Positions 41,801-47,568 are shown, numbered from the stretch's first letter. The stretch: 64,000 nt of DNA from Burkholderiales bacterium (GCA_022843925.1 JALHMS010000013.1:33857-97856), one strand, 5' to 3'. The notes: a model not told the origin generated them from the sequence alone. Numbers and translations are program-made.

Positions 41801-44800
41801 GCGGCGCTGCCGTCCGCCGCGGCCGTGGCGTCGGTGTTGTTCGACGCGCTGATCTCCAGCAGCCCGCCAGCCTTGATCGTGCGTCCGTCGGGTACGGTGG
41901 CGCGCGCTTCCGAATCGGACACGTTCACGGCCACCGCACCGGCGACGCTGATGGAGCCGGAGCTGTTCCTCGCCTGACCGGGCGTCTGCCCGCTGTTCGC
42001 GCTGCCCGCGGCCTGCTTGTTCTTGCCGAAGGTGGCCTGCTGACCGATCTGCTGGTCCACGCCGTCGGACGGCGTGCTGCCGTCTTCCTTCTCGCCGGCA
42101 CCGCCCGTCGCGGAGGCCTTGGCGGACGTGTTCGATGCCGACGCGCCATGCGCGCGGAAGGCAGCGCCGCCGGTCGTGTCGATGTCGCGGTCCGTCGTCG
42201 CGGTCGCGGTGTCGTTCACCACGGCCACGGCGATCGAGACGCCGACCGCGGCCTTGTCGCCGGCCGCATCGGCACTCGCGGACGTTGCTGTGCGGCCCGC
42301 GTGTGTGGCTTCGATCTCGACGTCGCCGCCGGCTTCGAGAACGTCGCCGGCACCGAGCTTCGCCGTGGTCTGGTTGTCGACCACGGAGATCGCGACGACC
42401 GGCGTGAGCGAAATCCCGCCGGCGCTGCCGGCCTCGGCCGCGGTGTCGATCGTGTGATCGCCCGTCGCCGACAGATGGACCGCGCCCACGCGGGTCGTGC
42501 CGTCGCCTTCGAGGACGACGTCGTCGCCGATGCTCGCGTGCGACTGGTTCGAATGCACGCCCACCGCGAAGGACGCGCCGACGCCGACCGAGCTGCCGCT
42601 CGCAGGGCCGCTCGGCAGCGCTTTCGTGGATGCCTCGGAGACGTTCTCCGATGTGACCTCGACAGCGCCGCCGCCGGTGATCGTGACATCGGCGGCCGTC
42701 GTGTGCGTCGTGTCGGTGCCGGCGACCGTGGCGCGCGCGCTGTTGTCGACGACGTTGATGGCGAGTGAACCGGCGATGCCGACCTTGCCGCCCCCGGCGC
42801 CCGACGACGCCTCGGCCGCGAACCGGCTGGTGCCGTCGCCCTGCGTGTCGTTCATCACGGCCTCGACGAGGAGCCCCTCGGCCTCGTGTTTGCCCCGACC
42901 CAGCGTCGCCTCCGTGCGCGCCTTCGCGACGTTGATGGCCACGGCCGCGCCGATGCCCACGCCGCCGGAGGCGGCCGAACCGTCGGCCTTTGCGGAGGCG
43001 TCGGTGTCGTTGCTTGCGGAGAGCGACAGGGCGCCGCCGCGCGCCGTCACGTCCACGGCATCGGGAATGAATGCCCGCGCGTCGGAGTTCGAGATGTTGA
43101 CCGCGACTGCTCCGGCCACCGACACGCCGCCGCCGGACGTGGAGGCGGACTCGCCCTCCTGCGTCCGGTTGGTGGAGTCCGCGGCCTGCCGGTCGGTGCC
43201 GAAGTCCTGCTGCGCGGCGATCTGCGCGTCGACGCCGCCCGACGGGCTGCTGCCGTCGTCCGCCTCGCCTTCACCGCCCTTGGCCGATGCCTTCGCGACG
43301 ACGGACGATGCGGATGCCGAGTGCGCGGAGAAGCTCACCGCACCGCCGGCGTCGACGTGACGACCGGTGGTCGCGACCGCGCTGTCGTTCACGACCGCGA
43401 CGGCGATGGACACGCCCACGGCGGCCTTGTCGCCGGCGGCGTCGGCCGTGGCGGACGTCGTGGTGACGCCCTTGTGTGCAGCCTCGACGGTCACGCTGCC
43501 GGAGGCGACGAGCGTGTCCCCGCTGCGCGCGGCGAGCGTCGCGGTGGTCTCGTTGTCGACGACGGAGATCGCCGCCACCGGCGTGATCGCGATGCCGCCG
43601 GCGCTGCCGGCCTCGGCTTCCGTGGTGGTGGTGTGGTCGCCCGTGGCCGAGAGTGCGACGTCGTCGGCGCCGGTCAGGGTCGTGTTCGACGTGACGGTGG
43701 CGACCGACTGGTTCTTCCCGACGCTGAGCGCGAACGACGCGCCGACGCCGACGGCGCTGCCCGACGCGGGGCCGGAGGGCAGGGCCTTCGCGGTGGACGA
43801 CGAACGGTTCTCTGCGGCGACGCGCACATCGCCGAAGTTCGGGAGCGTCGCCGGCGTGTTCGTCGTGTCGATGGTCACGAGGCCGTCGATGGTCGCTGTG
43901 CTGCGGTTGTCGACGATGTCGAGCGCGACGGACCCGGCGATGCCGACCTTGCCGGCACCGGCGCCGGAGGAGGCCTCGGCGCCGAAGACCTGCAACGTCG
44001 CGTCGTCGGCATCGCCGTCGTCGCGCATCAGCGCCTCGACGGTGACGGCGCCGGCGCGATGGATCCCGCGGCCGAGGCGGGCTTCGTTGACCGAGTCGAC
44101 CTTGTTGAGCGCCACGGCCGCACCCACGCCCACCGCGGCCGCGCCGCCCACCGAGGACCCGTCCGCGACGGCGATGGCATCCGTGTTGTTGGACGCTGCG
44201 ACGCGCAGTTCGCCGCCCAGCGCCTCCACGTTCACGCCGTCCGGCACGAAGGCCCGTGCCCGCGAATCGACCACGTTCACGGCGAGGGCCCCGGCCACGG
44301 ACACGCCGCCGCCGCTCGTCTCGGCGCTGGCCGATTCCTGCGTGCCGCTGCCGCTGTCGGCCGCCTGCTGGTCGGTGCCCAGCGACGACTGCGCGCCGAT
44401 CTGCTGGTCGACGCCGTTCTGCGACGAACTGCCGTCGTCCTCCTCGCCGGCACCGCCCGCGGCGGAGGCCTTGGCGCTGGTCCGTGTGGCGGAGGCGGAC
44501 GTCGCCTCGAACGATGCACTGCCGCCCGACCGGACGCCGCGGCCCGTCGTGGCGACGGACGTGTCGCTGACGATGGCGATGGCGATGGACGCGCCGACCG
44601 CAGCCCGGTCGCCGGCGGCATCGGCCTTCGCCGTCGTGGTGATCGTGGATGTGTGGTTCGCGAGCAGCGTCAGGTCGCCGTCGAGGAGGAGCACGCCGCC
44701 GGTGCCGAGCGTGGCGCGCGTGGCGTTGTCCGAGACGGACAGCGCAAGGACCGGCGTGACTGCGACGCCGCCGGCAGCGCCCGCTTCGGCTTCCGTCAGC

Positions 44801-47568
44801 ATCGCGTACGCACCGGTGGCCGAGAGATCGATGGATCCGGCACCGGTGATGCTGCGGCCGTCCGAGACTTCCGCCGTCGCGCGGTTGGTCACGACGTCGA
44901 TGGCCACCGAAGCGCCGATACCCACCGCGCTTCCCGTCGCGGGGCCCGTGGGTGTGGCCTTCGCGGTGTTCGAGGCCCGGTTCTCGGCGGTGAGTCCGAA
45001 GGCGCCGCCGGCCAGCGTGAGGCCGCCGTTGCCGGTGAGCAGTGCTGTGGCGCGCTGATCCGCGACGTTCACGGCGAGCGAGCCCGCCACGCCGACGTTG
45101 GAGGCTCCGGCACCCGAGCGGGCTTCCGCGGCGAACGTGCTGAACTTGCCGCCGTCGGCCCCCGTGCCCATGGTCGCTGCGGCTGTGAGTCCCTCGGCGG
45201 CGACCGCCTGGGTCACGTGCGCCTCGTTGGTCACCTTCGCGATGTTGACCGCCACGCCCGCGCCGACGCCCACGCCGCCGCCGGCGCTGGAACCGTCGGC
45301 CAGGACCGTGGACGTGACGATGCTGCTGCTGCCGATCGTGACGGTGCCCGCCGTGTTCGCGAGTCGGGACGATTCGAGGATCGCCTGCGTCGTGCTCGCG
45401 ACGTCGTTGACGCCGACGGACGCCGCAACGGTCACGCCGCCGTCGTTCGTCTTCGCCTGGCCCTTGTATTCGTCGAGCGTGCGTGCCGCCTGGCTGGTCT
45501 TGCTGGTGTCTTCGGCTGCGCCGCTCGCGGCGGCGACGGCCTTCGTTGTCGCCGAAGCGGTGGTCCCGGCGAGCAGATCGATGCCCGCCGCGTTGGTGAT
45601 CCCGGCGTTCTCTTCCACGGCGGCACGCGTGGTTGCTCGCAGCTTCCCGACGGCGACCGTGGCACCGGCCGCGCTGCTGCCGGCGGCCGCCGCATCCGCG
45701 GTCGCCACGGAGGTGACGGTGTTGGTGGCGGTGATCCCGAGCCGGCCGCCGGCGTCGACGGTCGCGTTGCCCGACAGCAGGGCGCGTGCGGTGCTGGTGA
45801 CGTCGGTGACGGCCACGGCGGCGTCGCCGGCCAGTTCGCCGGCGAGGGGGGAATCGGAGATGGCGGTGGCGGTCACCCTCGAGGTCGCGGCGAGCACCAC
45901 GCGGCCGGCAGCGGTGGTGGTCACGCGCGCATCGCCGCGCACGATGGTCTCGGCGATCGAGGTGGCGGTCACGACGCCGAGCGGGATGTTGGCCTGCGAC
46001 GCGGCGTTGAGTGTGGACGTCGAGCCGAGCGTGATGTCGCCGCCCTGCGCGTCGAGCAGACCGCCTTCGACGGTGACGCGGGCCGACTGGCTCGTCGTCT
46101 CTACGAGCAGGCCGGTCGTGTCGTTCGCGACCGCGGCGGTGGCCGTGATGCTGCGGCCCCGGACCGTGGCGCGGTCGAGCATGACGGCGGCGTCACCGCC
46201 GTTGCCCAGCGTCGCGAGGAACGAGATGTCGCCGCCGAGGAAACCGTTGCCGCCCTGGGCCAGCACCTGGGCGCCTTCTCGCACGCGGATCTGCGGCGCG
46301 CGGAAGATGAGATTGCCCGAGTGGCCGGTGGACGGCGCGGACGGATGTCCCGATGCCGAGAAGTCGTCCATGTTCGCGATCGTGCGGCTGGACACGATGA
46401 CGCCCGGCCCGATCTCGATGCTGTCGGTGGCCTCGAACACGCCGTTGCCGCCGGTGAAGAACGAGGTGGTGCTGTTGGTGTTGATGAAGATGTGCAGCGG
46501 ATCGACCAGGAAGGTGCCGTGGCTGCCCGATGTGGCGGAGGTGTCGACCAGGCCGCCGGCGATGGTCACCGTATCGCGCGCAGAAAGTTCGACGAAGCCG
46601 CCATTCCCCGAGACCTCGCCGCCGCGGGCGTCGAGCTTCGCGCGATCCGCCAGCGTGGCGCTGTCGTCGGCGAAGAGATCGATCGTGCCGCCGTCGGAGT
46701 TCGAGCCCCTGCCCCGCACCGAGACGAGCGCGGCTTCGCCCAGATTCAGGCCACCGCCGGCCCGCATCTTCACCGTACCGCCCGCGAGGCCGTTCGCACC
46801 TTCCGACGCCACCTTGCCGGTGATCGCGACATCCTGGGTGGCCACGATCTCGACCACGCCATTCACCACCCGGATCTCGTTGGCGTTCTGCATCCCCGCC
46901 ACGTTCACCACGTCCGAGAAGGCCACCGTCGAGTGCTGGAACGCGGCTCCCGACTGCACGACCCCGGGGATCTGCACGTTGCCGCCCGCGAGCTTCACCC
47001 CACCCTCGGCGTTGATCGTGCCCTGCACGAAGATCAGACCCGCGTTGTTGATGGGCACGTGGCCTTCGAGCAGACGCGCGGTGGAGGCGGCATCCGGAAC
47101 GCCGCGGGCGTCGAGGATCGCGTCCATGAACGACTGGGCGGGCGTGATGAGCGTGAGCGAGCCCGCGTTGATCATGCCGTCGCGGCCCACGATGATCCCG
47201 TGGGGATTGAGGAAGAACACGTTGCCGCCGATGTTCCCGCCCTTGACGGCGTTCAGCATGCCGTCGATCCGGGATGCCTCGCCGGTGACGAGGTTGATGA
47301 GGTTGGATGCCGCCTGGGGGACGTGCAGATTGACCGTGTTGCCGGAGTAGACGTCGAAGCGCGAGAAGGAATTGAACGCGTTCGCGCCGTGGACGGTGCC
47401 GGTGGTGATGTCGGTGACTGCGCCCGAGATCGATAGCGAGGTGGCGGTGCGCCCGTCGATGACGATCTGCTGGGAGAGCCCGGTGTGGGGGTGCAGGGCG
47501 AAGGCGGCGGCGATGGCGGCGGCGCATCGATTCAGCACCAGCGGGCTGGGCAGGGCGTACTTGTGCAT
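20821..47568 (-). CDS. Giant two-partner secretion exoprotein/adhesin (TpsA), 8915 residues
   Basis: A predicted surface-exposed filamentous adhesin, one uninterrupted frame of 26.7 kb. Residues 1-34 are a signal peptide. Residues 35-145 form the TPS domain, with NAFNSFSRFDVYSGNTVNL and NPHGI at 121-125, the motifs recognised by the partner transporter. Residues about 707-4270 are nine tandem repeats of about 377-410 residues. A glycine/alanine-rich region with GVGAA and TTEA.IG motifs continues to about 5830. Seven HGFxTGD-type modules occupy about 5832-6490, and the rest is further repeat-rich beta-helix-like sequence. The mature protein has only two cysteines that I can find (7571, 7581). 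No VENN motif or toxin-like C-terminus is seen, so this is unlikely to be a CdiA toxin. The ATG at 47568 follows an AGAGAG-type site. Confidence 0.92.
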   Translation of the reverse strand: MHKYALPSPLVLNRCAAAIAAAFALHPHTGLSQQIVIDGRTATSLSISGAVTDITTGTVHGANAFNSFSRFDVYSGNTVNLHVPQAASNLINLVTGEASRIDGMLNAVKGGNIGGNVFFLNPHGIIVGRDGMINAGSLTLITPAQSFMDAILDARGVPDAASTARLLEGHVPINNAGLIFVQGTINAEGGVKLAGGNVQIPGVVQSGAAFQHSTVAFSDVVNVAGMQNANEIRVVNGVVEIVATQDVAITGKVASEGANGLAGGTVKMRAGGGLNLGEAALVSVRGRGSNSDGGTIDLFADDSATLADRAKLDARGGEVSGNGGFVELSARDTVTIAGGLVDTSATSGSHGTFLVDPLHIFINTNSTTSFFTGGNGVFEATDSIEIGPGVIVSSRTIANMDDFSASGHPSAPSTGHSGNLIFRAPQIRVREGAQVLAQGGNGFLGGDISFLATLGNGGDAAVMLDRATVRGRSITATAAVANDTTGLLVETTSQSARVTVEGGLLDAQGGDITLGSTSTLNAASQANIPLGVVTATSIAETIVRGDARVTTTAAGRVVLAATSRVTATAISDSPLAGELAGDAAVAVTDVTSTARALLSGNATVDAGGRLGITATNTVTSVATADAAAAGSSAAGATVAVGKLRATTRAAVEENAGITNAAGIDLLAGTTASATTKAVAAASGAAEDTSKTSQAARTLDEYKGQAKTNDGGVTVAASVGVNDVASTTQAILESSRLANTAGTVTIGSSSIVTSTVLADGSSAGGGVGVGAGVAVNIAKVTNEAHVTQAVAAEGLTAAATMGTGADGGKFSTFAAEARSGAGASNVGVAGSLAVNVADQRATALLTGNGGLTLAGGAFGLTAENRASNTAKATPTGPATGSAVGIGASVAIDVVTNRATAEVSDGRSITGAGSIDLSATGAYAMLTEAEAGAAGGVAVTPVLALSVSDNATRATLGTGGVLLLDGDLTLLANHTSTITTTAKADAAGDRAAVGASIAIAIVSDTSVATTGRGVRSGGSASFEATSASATRTSAKASAAGGAGEEDDGSSSQNGVDQQIGAQSSLGTDQQAADSGSGTQESASAETSGGGVSVAGALAVNVVDSRARAFVPDGVNVEALGGELRVAASNNTDAIAVADGSSVGGAAAVGVGAAVALNKVDSVNEARLGRGIHRAGAVTVEALMRDDGDADDATLQVFGAEASSGAGAGKVGIAGSVALDIVDNRSTATIDGLVTIDTTNTPATLPNFGDVRVAAENRSSSTAKALPSGPASGSAVGVGASFALSVGKNQSVATVTSNTTLTGADDVALSATGDHTTTTEAEAGSAGGIAITPVAAISVVDNETTATLAARSGDTLVASGSVTVEAAHKGVTTTSATADAAGDKAAVGVSIAVAVVNDSAVATTGRHVDAGGAVSFSAHSASASSVVAKASAKGGEGEADDGSSPSGGVDAQIAAQQDFGTDRQAADSTNRTQEGESASTSGGGVSVAGAVAVNISNSDARAFIPDAVDVTARGGALSLSASNDTDASAKADGSAASGGVGIGAAVAINVAKARTEATLGRGKHEAEGLLVEAVMNDTQGDGTSRFAAEASSGAGGGKVGIAGSLAINVVDNSARATVAGTDTTHTTAADVTITGGGAVEVTSENVSEASTKALPSGPASGSSVGVGASFAVGVHSNQSHASIGDDVVLEGDGTTRVGAVHLSATGDHTIDTAAEAGSAGGISLTPVVAISVVDNQTTAKLGAGDVLEAGGDVEIEATHAGRTATSASADAAGDKAAVGVSIAVAVVNDTATATTDRDIDTTGGAAFRAHGASASNTSAKASATGGAGEKEDGSTPSDGVDQQIGQQATFGKNKQAAGSANSGQTPGQARNSSGSISVAGAVAVNVSDSEARATVPDGRTIKAGGLLEISASNNTDATAAADGSAAGSGSGSIGIGAAVAINTAKSVNEARLGVANHSANGALIRATMTDDGDADDARRSVSGAEAKSGGGGGKVGIAGSLAVNVVDTSSTATIASGASLEANGGEVTIEAGNRTATHAKALPSNGLATGSSLGIGASFAIDVVSNKSVAEIEDIAVLTGAGRLELRAAGDHEITTEAEAGAASAGIAVTPVLALSVVDNQTRARIGTPAGGNAIEVGGDIVVSATHRGATITDAKAEAAGAKAGIGASIAIGIVNDSAIATTARDIVADGGVEFEALSASASKTTAAASASGAQEDEGDQPSDGVDRQINREASYGKSQQASGSANAAQTPGSASTSSGGISVAAAIGVNVSNSEARAFVPDAIDVTAKGGALKLSASNNTDAFAGADASSVGRGFNATTGEGSKLGIGAGVAVNVANATTEASLGVANHSAKGVELSATMTDDGNADDATRSVFGAESSSGAGSAKIGIAGSVGINIVDNRATAAIREGAQVDASGGDPAFDGDVKLTSENRSLSTAKALKAGDGAAGTDVGVGASFAVNVANNQSTAEIEDDARLTNAAGVHLSATGDHEMLTAAEAGSAGRISVTPVVAVSVAQNETIARIGKLDGEALVTSGDVKVEATHRGSTTTTADADAAGAKAAIGAAIAVTVAEDKAQATTSRHIVSDGGIAFSAHSQGASSTSATGSAAGGQEDDNDDPDNNQPDDGVDRQARDQRTFAERQRPADSDSQAGRTTNPSAQTSAGGVSVGAAIAVNIGFSEARAFVPDDITVNAKGGELALSASNNTDAFAGADGSAAGKPARVPGAQPPTKVGVGVGIAVNYSESVNEASLGRGRHSGQGVTLEAVMTQDAGGDDTSRFGAEAKSGAGSAKIGVAGALGLNIADHQSHAVIRSGADVDALGGDVRLSTASKSESTAKALPTPEDTGANTNVGVGASFAVNVVTNRAVSEIEGTERVGNTVTREGAKLANANDLTLEAEGDHKMITEAEAGSAGRVSVTPVVAVSVATNETTATLGEGDTLDIGGDLVMSATHAASTTTTAKADAAGAKAAIGASIAVTVANDRATATTNRDIVAGKGASFAAHSRAASSASAKASAAGGTEDSNDGKAEDQPEDGVDRQAASQRTFAEGQSNSDSTGPSLPDNPNAATAQGGVSVAAAIGVNVAKSEARAFTPDGVDVTANGGELKLSASNNTDAAAGADASATGRNVPNGTKVGVGAAVAVNYAEAKSEATLGVGSHRGSGVIVESLTTDDGSGEADARTSRFGASSISGAGSAKVGVAGSLALNIVDHDSRAQIRGSATDSAARVDAGGGDVRIESAAESASDVLATSRVEPPSIPTTGTSVGVGASIGVNVVTNVSRAQLNADAKLVNADDVTLRATGSHAMTTTAIGGAGGNIAVTPVVAVSVANNRTIAQLEAGETLDIDGDFSATATHRAGTATIADASASGPKAAIGAAIAVTVANDTATATTGRHIHAQRGAAFGASTIAASSADAKASASGGGEDASSDGGAAPEASVDDQVAEQKNFAEGAQTGEAAGESARTASAATSQGGVSVAAAIAVNVSNAKAQAVTPDGVNVVANGGKLALAASINADASAVADGSAVGKDLPAPSPTNQSKVGVGAGVAINVAKARADATLGRGTHVGDGVEVSATMADDNGDTTSTFLAGATSGAGSAKIGVAGSLAINVVDHRSTALITSGADVDATGGDVTLEAESRSSNTASAMPDESQGASGTDVGVGASIAVNVIANSARAELEGASGGDAGAKLVNAGDLRIHATGDHRMVTEAAAGAVGGTAVTPVVSVAISKNETLARIGDGEALTTNGLIELIATHQSVNETSAKGQAQGSKAAIGAAIAVTVANDTAEATTRRDIARAGGTVKFEATSAASTATDVTASARGGPADEDDGTANDAPEDGVDQQIGEQQGFGGQVQAENDVGEENGTSPDPVSQVPSKASTSEGGVSVAAAIGVNVVNNTAKAFIPADRVVNADGTLELVARTNTDSTLKADASAVGKNIIDAAEGAAGGNTGGATSGQSKVGVGAAVVVNVVNATTEATIGRGARVRAAGVSLTAATADVNGDDVNTIGAEASSGAGSAKVSIAGALALNVVDADTRARIDDTATVDARGFSATSGSGDVAVEAQSAWDVSAAATPSEETGGASGSKVGIGASIALNVFDQTTSARIGNGAVSNARDIDVTATSTTDSSTQARAGAKGGVAIDAVVATTTLTETTEAIVSGSTTIDTTGSTTVTAASGGTHTARAEGNVVSGNVGLGASAAVLVSNTTTTAALDRSVIARDDVRVSATSSRAYTGFAEASAKGAVMDAVEQDPTKEDTTTSVKTLKENGDAQQGGGGAKVNIAAAVGVVVLDDDVTARIGNNATVRADDDLAVTATGTSDFRTEGTGAAIDPTSNVGIGIGVAIAVSRNDTTATVADGTRLHVGDDITVSATTTQNLSSGFRDRLTVEAIAGAGASKVAVAGALAVANSNATTTAYVGATEVRGEADANDRSGDIAITADNTSVLSAKAWAGGAAGKAGVGASVATVVSSNEYRAGFGGGTVRASSLDINALNRLVTGSVPFDLSDFSKLQNVNLQILAGRHNYYTEALAGSAGGTAAVSGAFSVQVYEDVTEAKVGSTAGIDLGGALGLRADSGTRAKAFAGGVAGGGTAGVGVSTATISNETTTRATVAAGADVSRSGSITVDASADQDLGAFGISGAVAGSVSVAGTVNVILSENTVEANLGGDGSTIASAGAITVDADNTLTFFNVAGAASASGSLGVGASAATNLVTNTTRAQIGGKAQVDTTGGAVSVTADARENLDIIVIGAAGGGAVGVALSGAVTKVTNTTEALVGSQARVGRSDQLAGAVTIHAQNDTDILDVMGTVGIGGSAGVGAAADVVLIDKTTSAKLGDEAGLHAAGNVTIDADSSETLRSIVVGLGGGADVGVAGSVAAIRIDATTEAVIGRKATAFTRGSMAVDAASDTTVDILAGGGAAGTYAGIGAAIGVVLIDKTTQSTIGDEAVVDALGLTDMRVATGDFGVTWVSRGSDRTDVSAPLMGDDSEVGASTSRALTQKRVATRGTRDGFRGLAVTATAHDDVGSISVAGAVSGVVGITLAANVSTTDNHTEASIGNNARINQGTAAAHAAQSVLVGAGQDTFRLGAGGAASGAGFAGIGAGGDISIIANRTRAGVGRGTLIDTAGDVIVTARAREDILTIAGALAVGGTASLAGSVSVLSIDNTTEAELGDLAAPLAAGAAAIGGARVDAGGSVQVAASNHTQTDMIAGAAAAGIGGGGIGAAVGVLLLDKTTSASVGDDAIVNALGNGSTTFLAYTGEDPQGARNRAVRGLLVDAESSERVFTFGAAGAAGLYLGFAGAVTVNALESTTTASIGARAKINDTNTGAHDEQDVVVGARDFLDVHVIAGSLAAGAVGVAGAVDVGILNHKVGAGIGASAEVHAKRDIDAYALAVKDIDSTVVSAAGGIVGLAAAVSVYSVGGAVDGESRDRLESDDGSVNANGYADEQTSDGTVKGLLDLSASSDIRSIGAASQSRRNAVAVSGRVTATPQTGNAVSVGNLAVLDAGRDVDVDVREHMRFDAIAGGVAVGGVSLGAGIQVANLNLSNRVDVGTVAVTAGRDVIFSAYLDSVGIGKGFAGTGGVVAVDASVSLMDDDAVTVVEIDGMRVLSAGSLMADADDRRRLRAETTGASIGLYTAGASYAEATIEGETKATLSGATRIDRVGNVTARADSTTDAEASAESARGGYGVAASATLATARAKPDVEASVGGLIVADGTVASRATAEASADAEALGVNVAAGIGIGASIATAESSPRITSRVAGGSDITARNIDVRAQQLRTGDANSARADAVAGSGGILAGVAATESTTATAAQVDASIGANTRLVIRDGGTFGLSNIDDRADTITFGSRHGFATGDELVYETSGGAVIDGLTPGQTYYVIRISDTVIKLASSRSAALAWNAVTNLGAIDIARNVVSATVPGVTLTDATGTGNSISNTSVIVDGGNGTITFSSNPRLVNGQRVVYRGTGINGLTTGETYFVVLDPRSPNTVQLASSLTSPAPIALTLAQVPGDGTVTGVQLLNATTGAVRSSGALKVDATDNSIASSNEHNFVTGDRVVYDRGSSPGIPGLNDGETYVVTVKDPTTFTLEQITATVKDIATTASGSAVGGQTFLGADATGTSLLNATLTVESDDHVITVAAGHGFKTGDVVRYTGGGIDGLSLDQVYVVERVSDTAFKLLVDNSTYLRFGSGASYVATFRSTTDAPVITNAAVVAGFPNSSASDQIRFTSAHGLSTGQSIVYRAPTDPDARIPNLTDGQTYVVNVLDAQTVRLTTNLSLALAPATGAQGEDGSFTGINFLPATRSNVLNATVTVDATADTLSFNQDHGFSTNERILYRGTGITGLANDATYFAVVVDSRTLRLASAFTQSTADLGTPTGTVPVNVSLAALGSNGTLVSNVVPVTDPSYRSISLGADSTLVFGEAHGFTTGAAVQFSGSGVAGLADETVYYAVVKDSLTLQLADSFEKATATSNRPQVVAISLPGSEAGSGSYRLTNELAGTSVVAVSDSKQTSEVTGVAISLVFAAGSNDASTFSNSTTSASLGSGVSVSGGTLAVQAIGRDDNFVDSIAGSGGLVSGSASKVTNTSLSTTTAGIDDSAAGNTKLVDVRVLAVQATHTAAFNSTASSINASLVGASGARVDNFVNATVVARVGNNVNVEALDALVEARNITRKPLLADKYNIESGSGGFLNGAAAESNTRIVNDTRSEMGRNTRFEIKGDRDHPGALVMNALNDVQAHDRVKLDAGGAIAIALANAKIEYGTEGAPNRARVIIEDGATIDSVGDITLSARTVSVDPVDSNAAGILAQSNAKTYGLAGAAAGTSTARLVADNVVDVRGGTLTALNDVNLLAGRNADGVDNKLNVAARTDLWNKTAFPVVTDPDADSFIIQNNRVLVAGDATLNSVRHVNLTAVDGETIATGVGIGKDLYREALAEVGSAVSNALGGGDVNLDIKSGSTTVRGNPGVRVDGEVNAGIYHLQFMHVDAVGNVTLSDGVTYRQLDNTTLQRQIQNRIVTLNQLISQYSADAGVRGAFEAEKSFLEAKLATLGNDIRVSFLEVDDILARSGNIDVTGRWFAGNGALSAPGDVKIEITNFSERFLRLGKLTIPDDAGGNVYFNGVPVGANADVNLRQAPGAIAAFSVIDTTLAPSAPQIVIDNRFQGSRTQQGDIIKPDSEVHMTGDVLNAFGPVSVSSVGTIIAGAKIEGQTVILRTDGDFIQQYVWGFQHTGNSPRGLLNSIARGNETVYGIVRLAGSGSPLKSSNTDGPISLTQRFSVSASDIGSTIVGNNVFIAADKLNINGLIQSGIPLRTIKIDDALTRNIPNLPGAGKFTLNTPAGGSGEIRVYWNATDGVIEIDPVTVRGGYLEVYGNIFSTGNGRLRAIDGYGRISIDNTTNYTVRLARLDTGVGAAGTIRISDTARMVNDAPTVTTLSRLGNLIQREVATTLANGDIARSVTVVRDTRVGSDNGMTTWSTTYQPLENRLYSWVTGRNATFVETETYRKKVDGVFGWDALAPDPGQQPTVYGATTKQPVALLQGEFLEVGTLPEGEYRFIYRAQKTGPKTQFGQPTEHSWGSDCTASGTAFEVCWSTTTDKTWTYNTPVSQVYKHSVSASVPIAVEFFGFAQGIVNVTSAGSVQIGETINNANGITTISSSAGSVQVTGTAATLFSQRFDLHGATGVGSATQAVRTSFRDVIDPGTGAVTQSAILRATSNTGNIFIEHGEGQVRVDRLASTSGNVSLIADAGILALDANTLVKGGRVALLSANGAVGSMTRALDLDVGRSRSSDGLTIVAAGDIAVRQRAGDLWLDRAVSRGGDVAITVVDGGIVDVNPVETVDQRTRSDLLNLWNQMRLIGDAKTLADPTIKGFERAKEREYRTYWEEVRQVRSSTVSDGKGGTITTYTHTAFDPDQPFTLRAAERSYYLDTLQWTEAQVLQLELDRAREYGAGAFDPNFRFTYDTSNDPSQLTKGASWTEAELRLSLSAGALKETTDTNVRLEDPSISGRNVTISVTNGSVGVQGLGRETVLDLTGGPAAIIALTDEQILALAAAERRDIVVTDDEDTGIIRLTIANPDDVNIDATGAISITVDRTRTGGSTDVYLGSTGDLRLATIDTDGALRVKAKGSISHTDAAGNPIPGASLKSGDDMILEAARGALGTVANPIIVTMTGGNLTARAQDGMVLRSTGNVSVDALYTPNEIRLTSDGTIREAFADDLLDVRAKSVFLTARGSIGTAGVTGDKRNALDVAVDERGGTIEAQSTEGSVFLHNPTGEIRFGRILAEDAVGLSAVLDLNVADTVTGRNGVALDAGDRLTLEAGSRVEAGSGAVLLKGDDRVVVEDGAQVDAGDAQIRVESDGDARITALQTANTGGDAVRVDVGGRVLSSAGAVTAITARSTGAVVTISGGQGIGNGTVTPGGVTNDVTPLALDVTTTVLDGGTGSVHVTNAGSLDITTARADGDIEASAGGDLRAGVVRSVGVVRLSAGNGLDVDAVSGDTGVNLAAGGKVSVRDLVASTQGDVTVRSTAGSVTVQRAQTRVGTLTIEALDGDVSVVEARVESGDMLVAAGGQGTVMSQSLASDTGAIIVRTSDGDIATGNLISASGDIGVIAGGQGNLSVQSVTSQAGSIELLAEGGDLAVGTATSDTGNVTLGALTIDDPIDELAGRTVTVRATEGDIEIRKLTFAEANLTAAEEGARLHVLSAIAQASRIVARADVIAFDSVTSASTDTLFFDLAGNDGGLAMSTSVNALPGLSTSGLTGPGMIQFDRLYSAEANVTGGIPSLRLMETLIGRQATFSNYSSAYNLPFTVKLDNVLSTLSPGADALLSSTAPFYLYFQDAKVFETNANVIYRNPEFRIQGSNGDVVNDPALEQVLKRRIDPPAPAGRVTIVIPGNVLGRNDGAIDGEDDLRITLPRRPSLGLRR
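28090..30075 (-). repeat. Seven HGFxTGD modules in the exoprotein gene
   Basis: Seven consecutive segments of about 75-110 residues share the pattern [IT]F...HGF.TGD.V.Y....I.GL..G.TYYV...D..T..LA. Examples are SRHGFATGDELVY, AGHGFKTGDVVRY, SAHGLSTGQSIVY and EAHGFTTGAAVQF. The spacing suggests a small all-beta domain repeated in tandem. I know similar motifs from other large adhesins but no assigned function. Confidence 0.75.
34765..45450 (-). repeat. Nine tandem ~1.2-kb coding repeats in the exoprotein gene
   Basis: Unit starts, marked by the threonine of the TSGGGVSVAGA-type motif, are at 45450, 44319, 43140, 41967, 40809, 39594, 38373, 37173 and 35943. A tenth, diverged register begins near 34765. 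Periods range from 1131 to 1230 bases (377-410 residues). Each unit carries in order SVA.A.AVNV, ASNNTDA.A.AD.S, GAGVAVN, EA.SGAG..K.GIAGS, PVV.A.SV..N.T, ADAAG.KAA.G and a variable acidic linker ending near GVDQQI. The linkers between units differ most. Confidence 0.88.

Noticed and set aside
22786..47436. Very long open frames on the plus strand (22786-33687, 34015-42768, 42886-47436) opposite the exoprotein
   Set aside because: They mirror the codon bias of the repetitive GC-rich exoprotein gene. Their products are Arg/His/Asp-rich with no domains, and they lack credible starts. The minus frame has signal peptide, TPS domain and the adjacent transporter.
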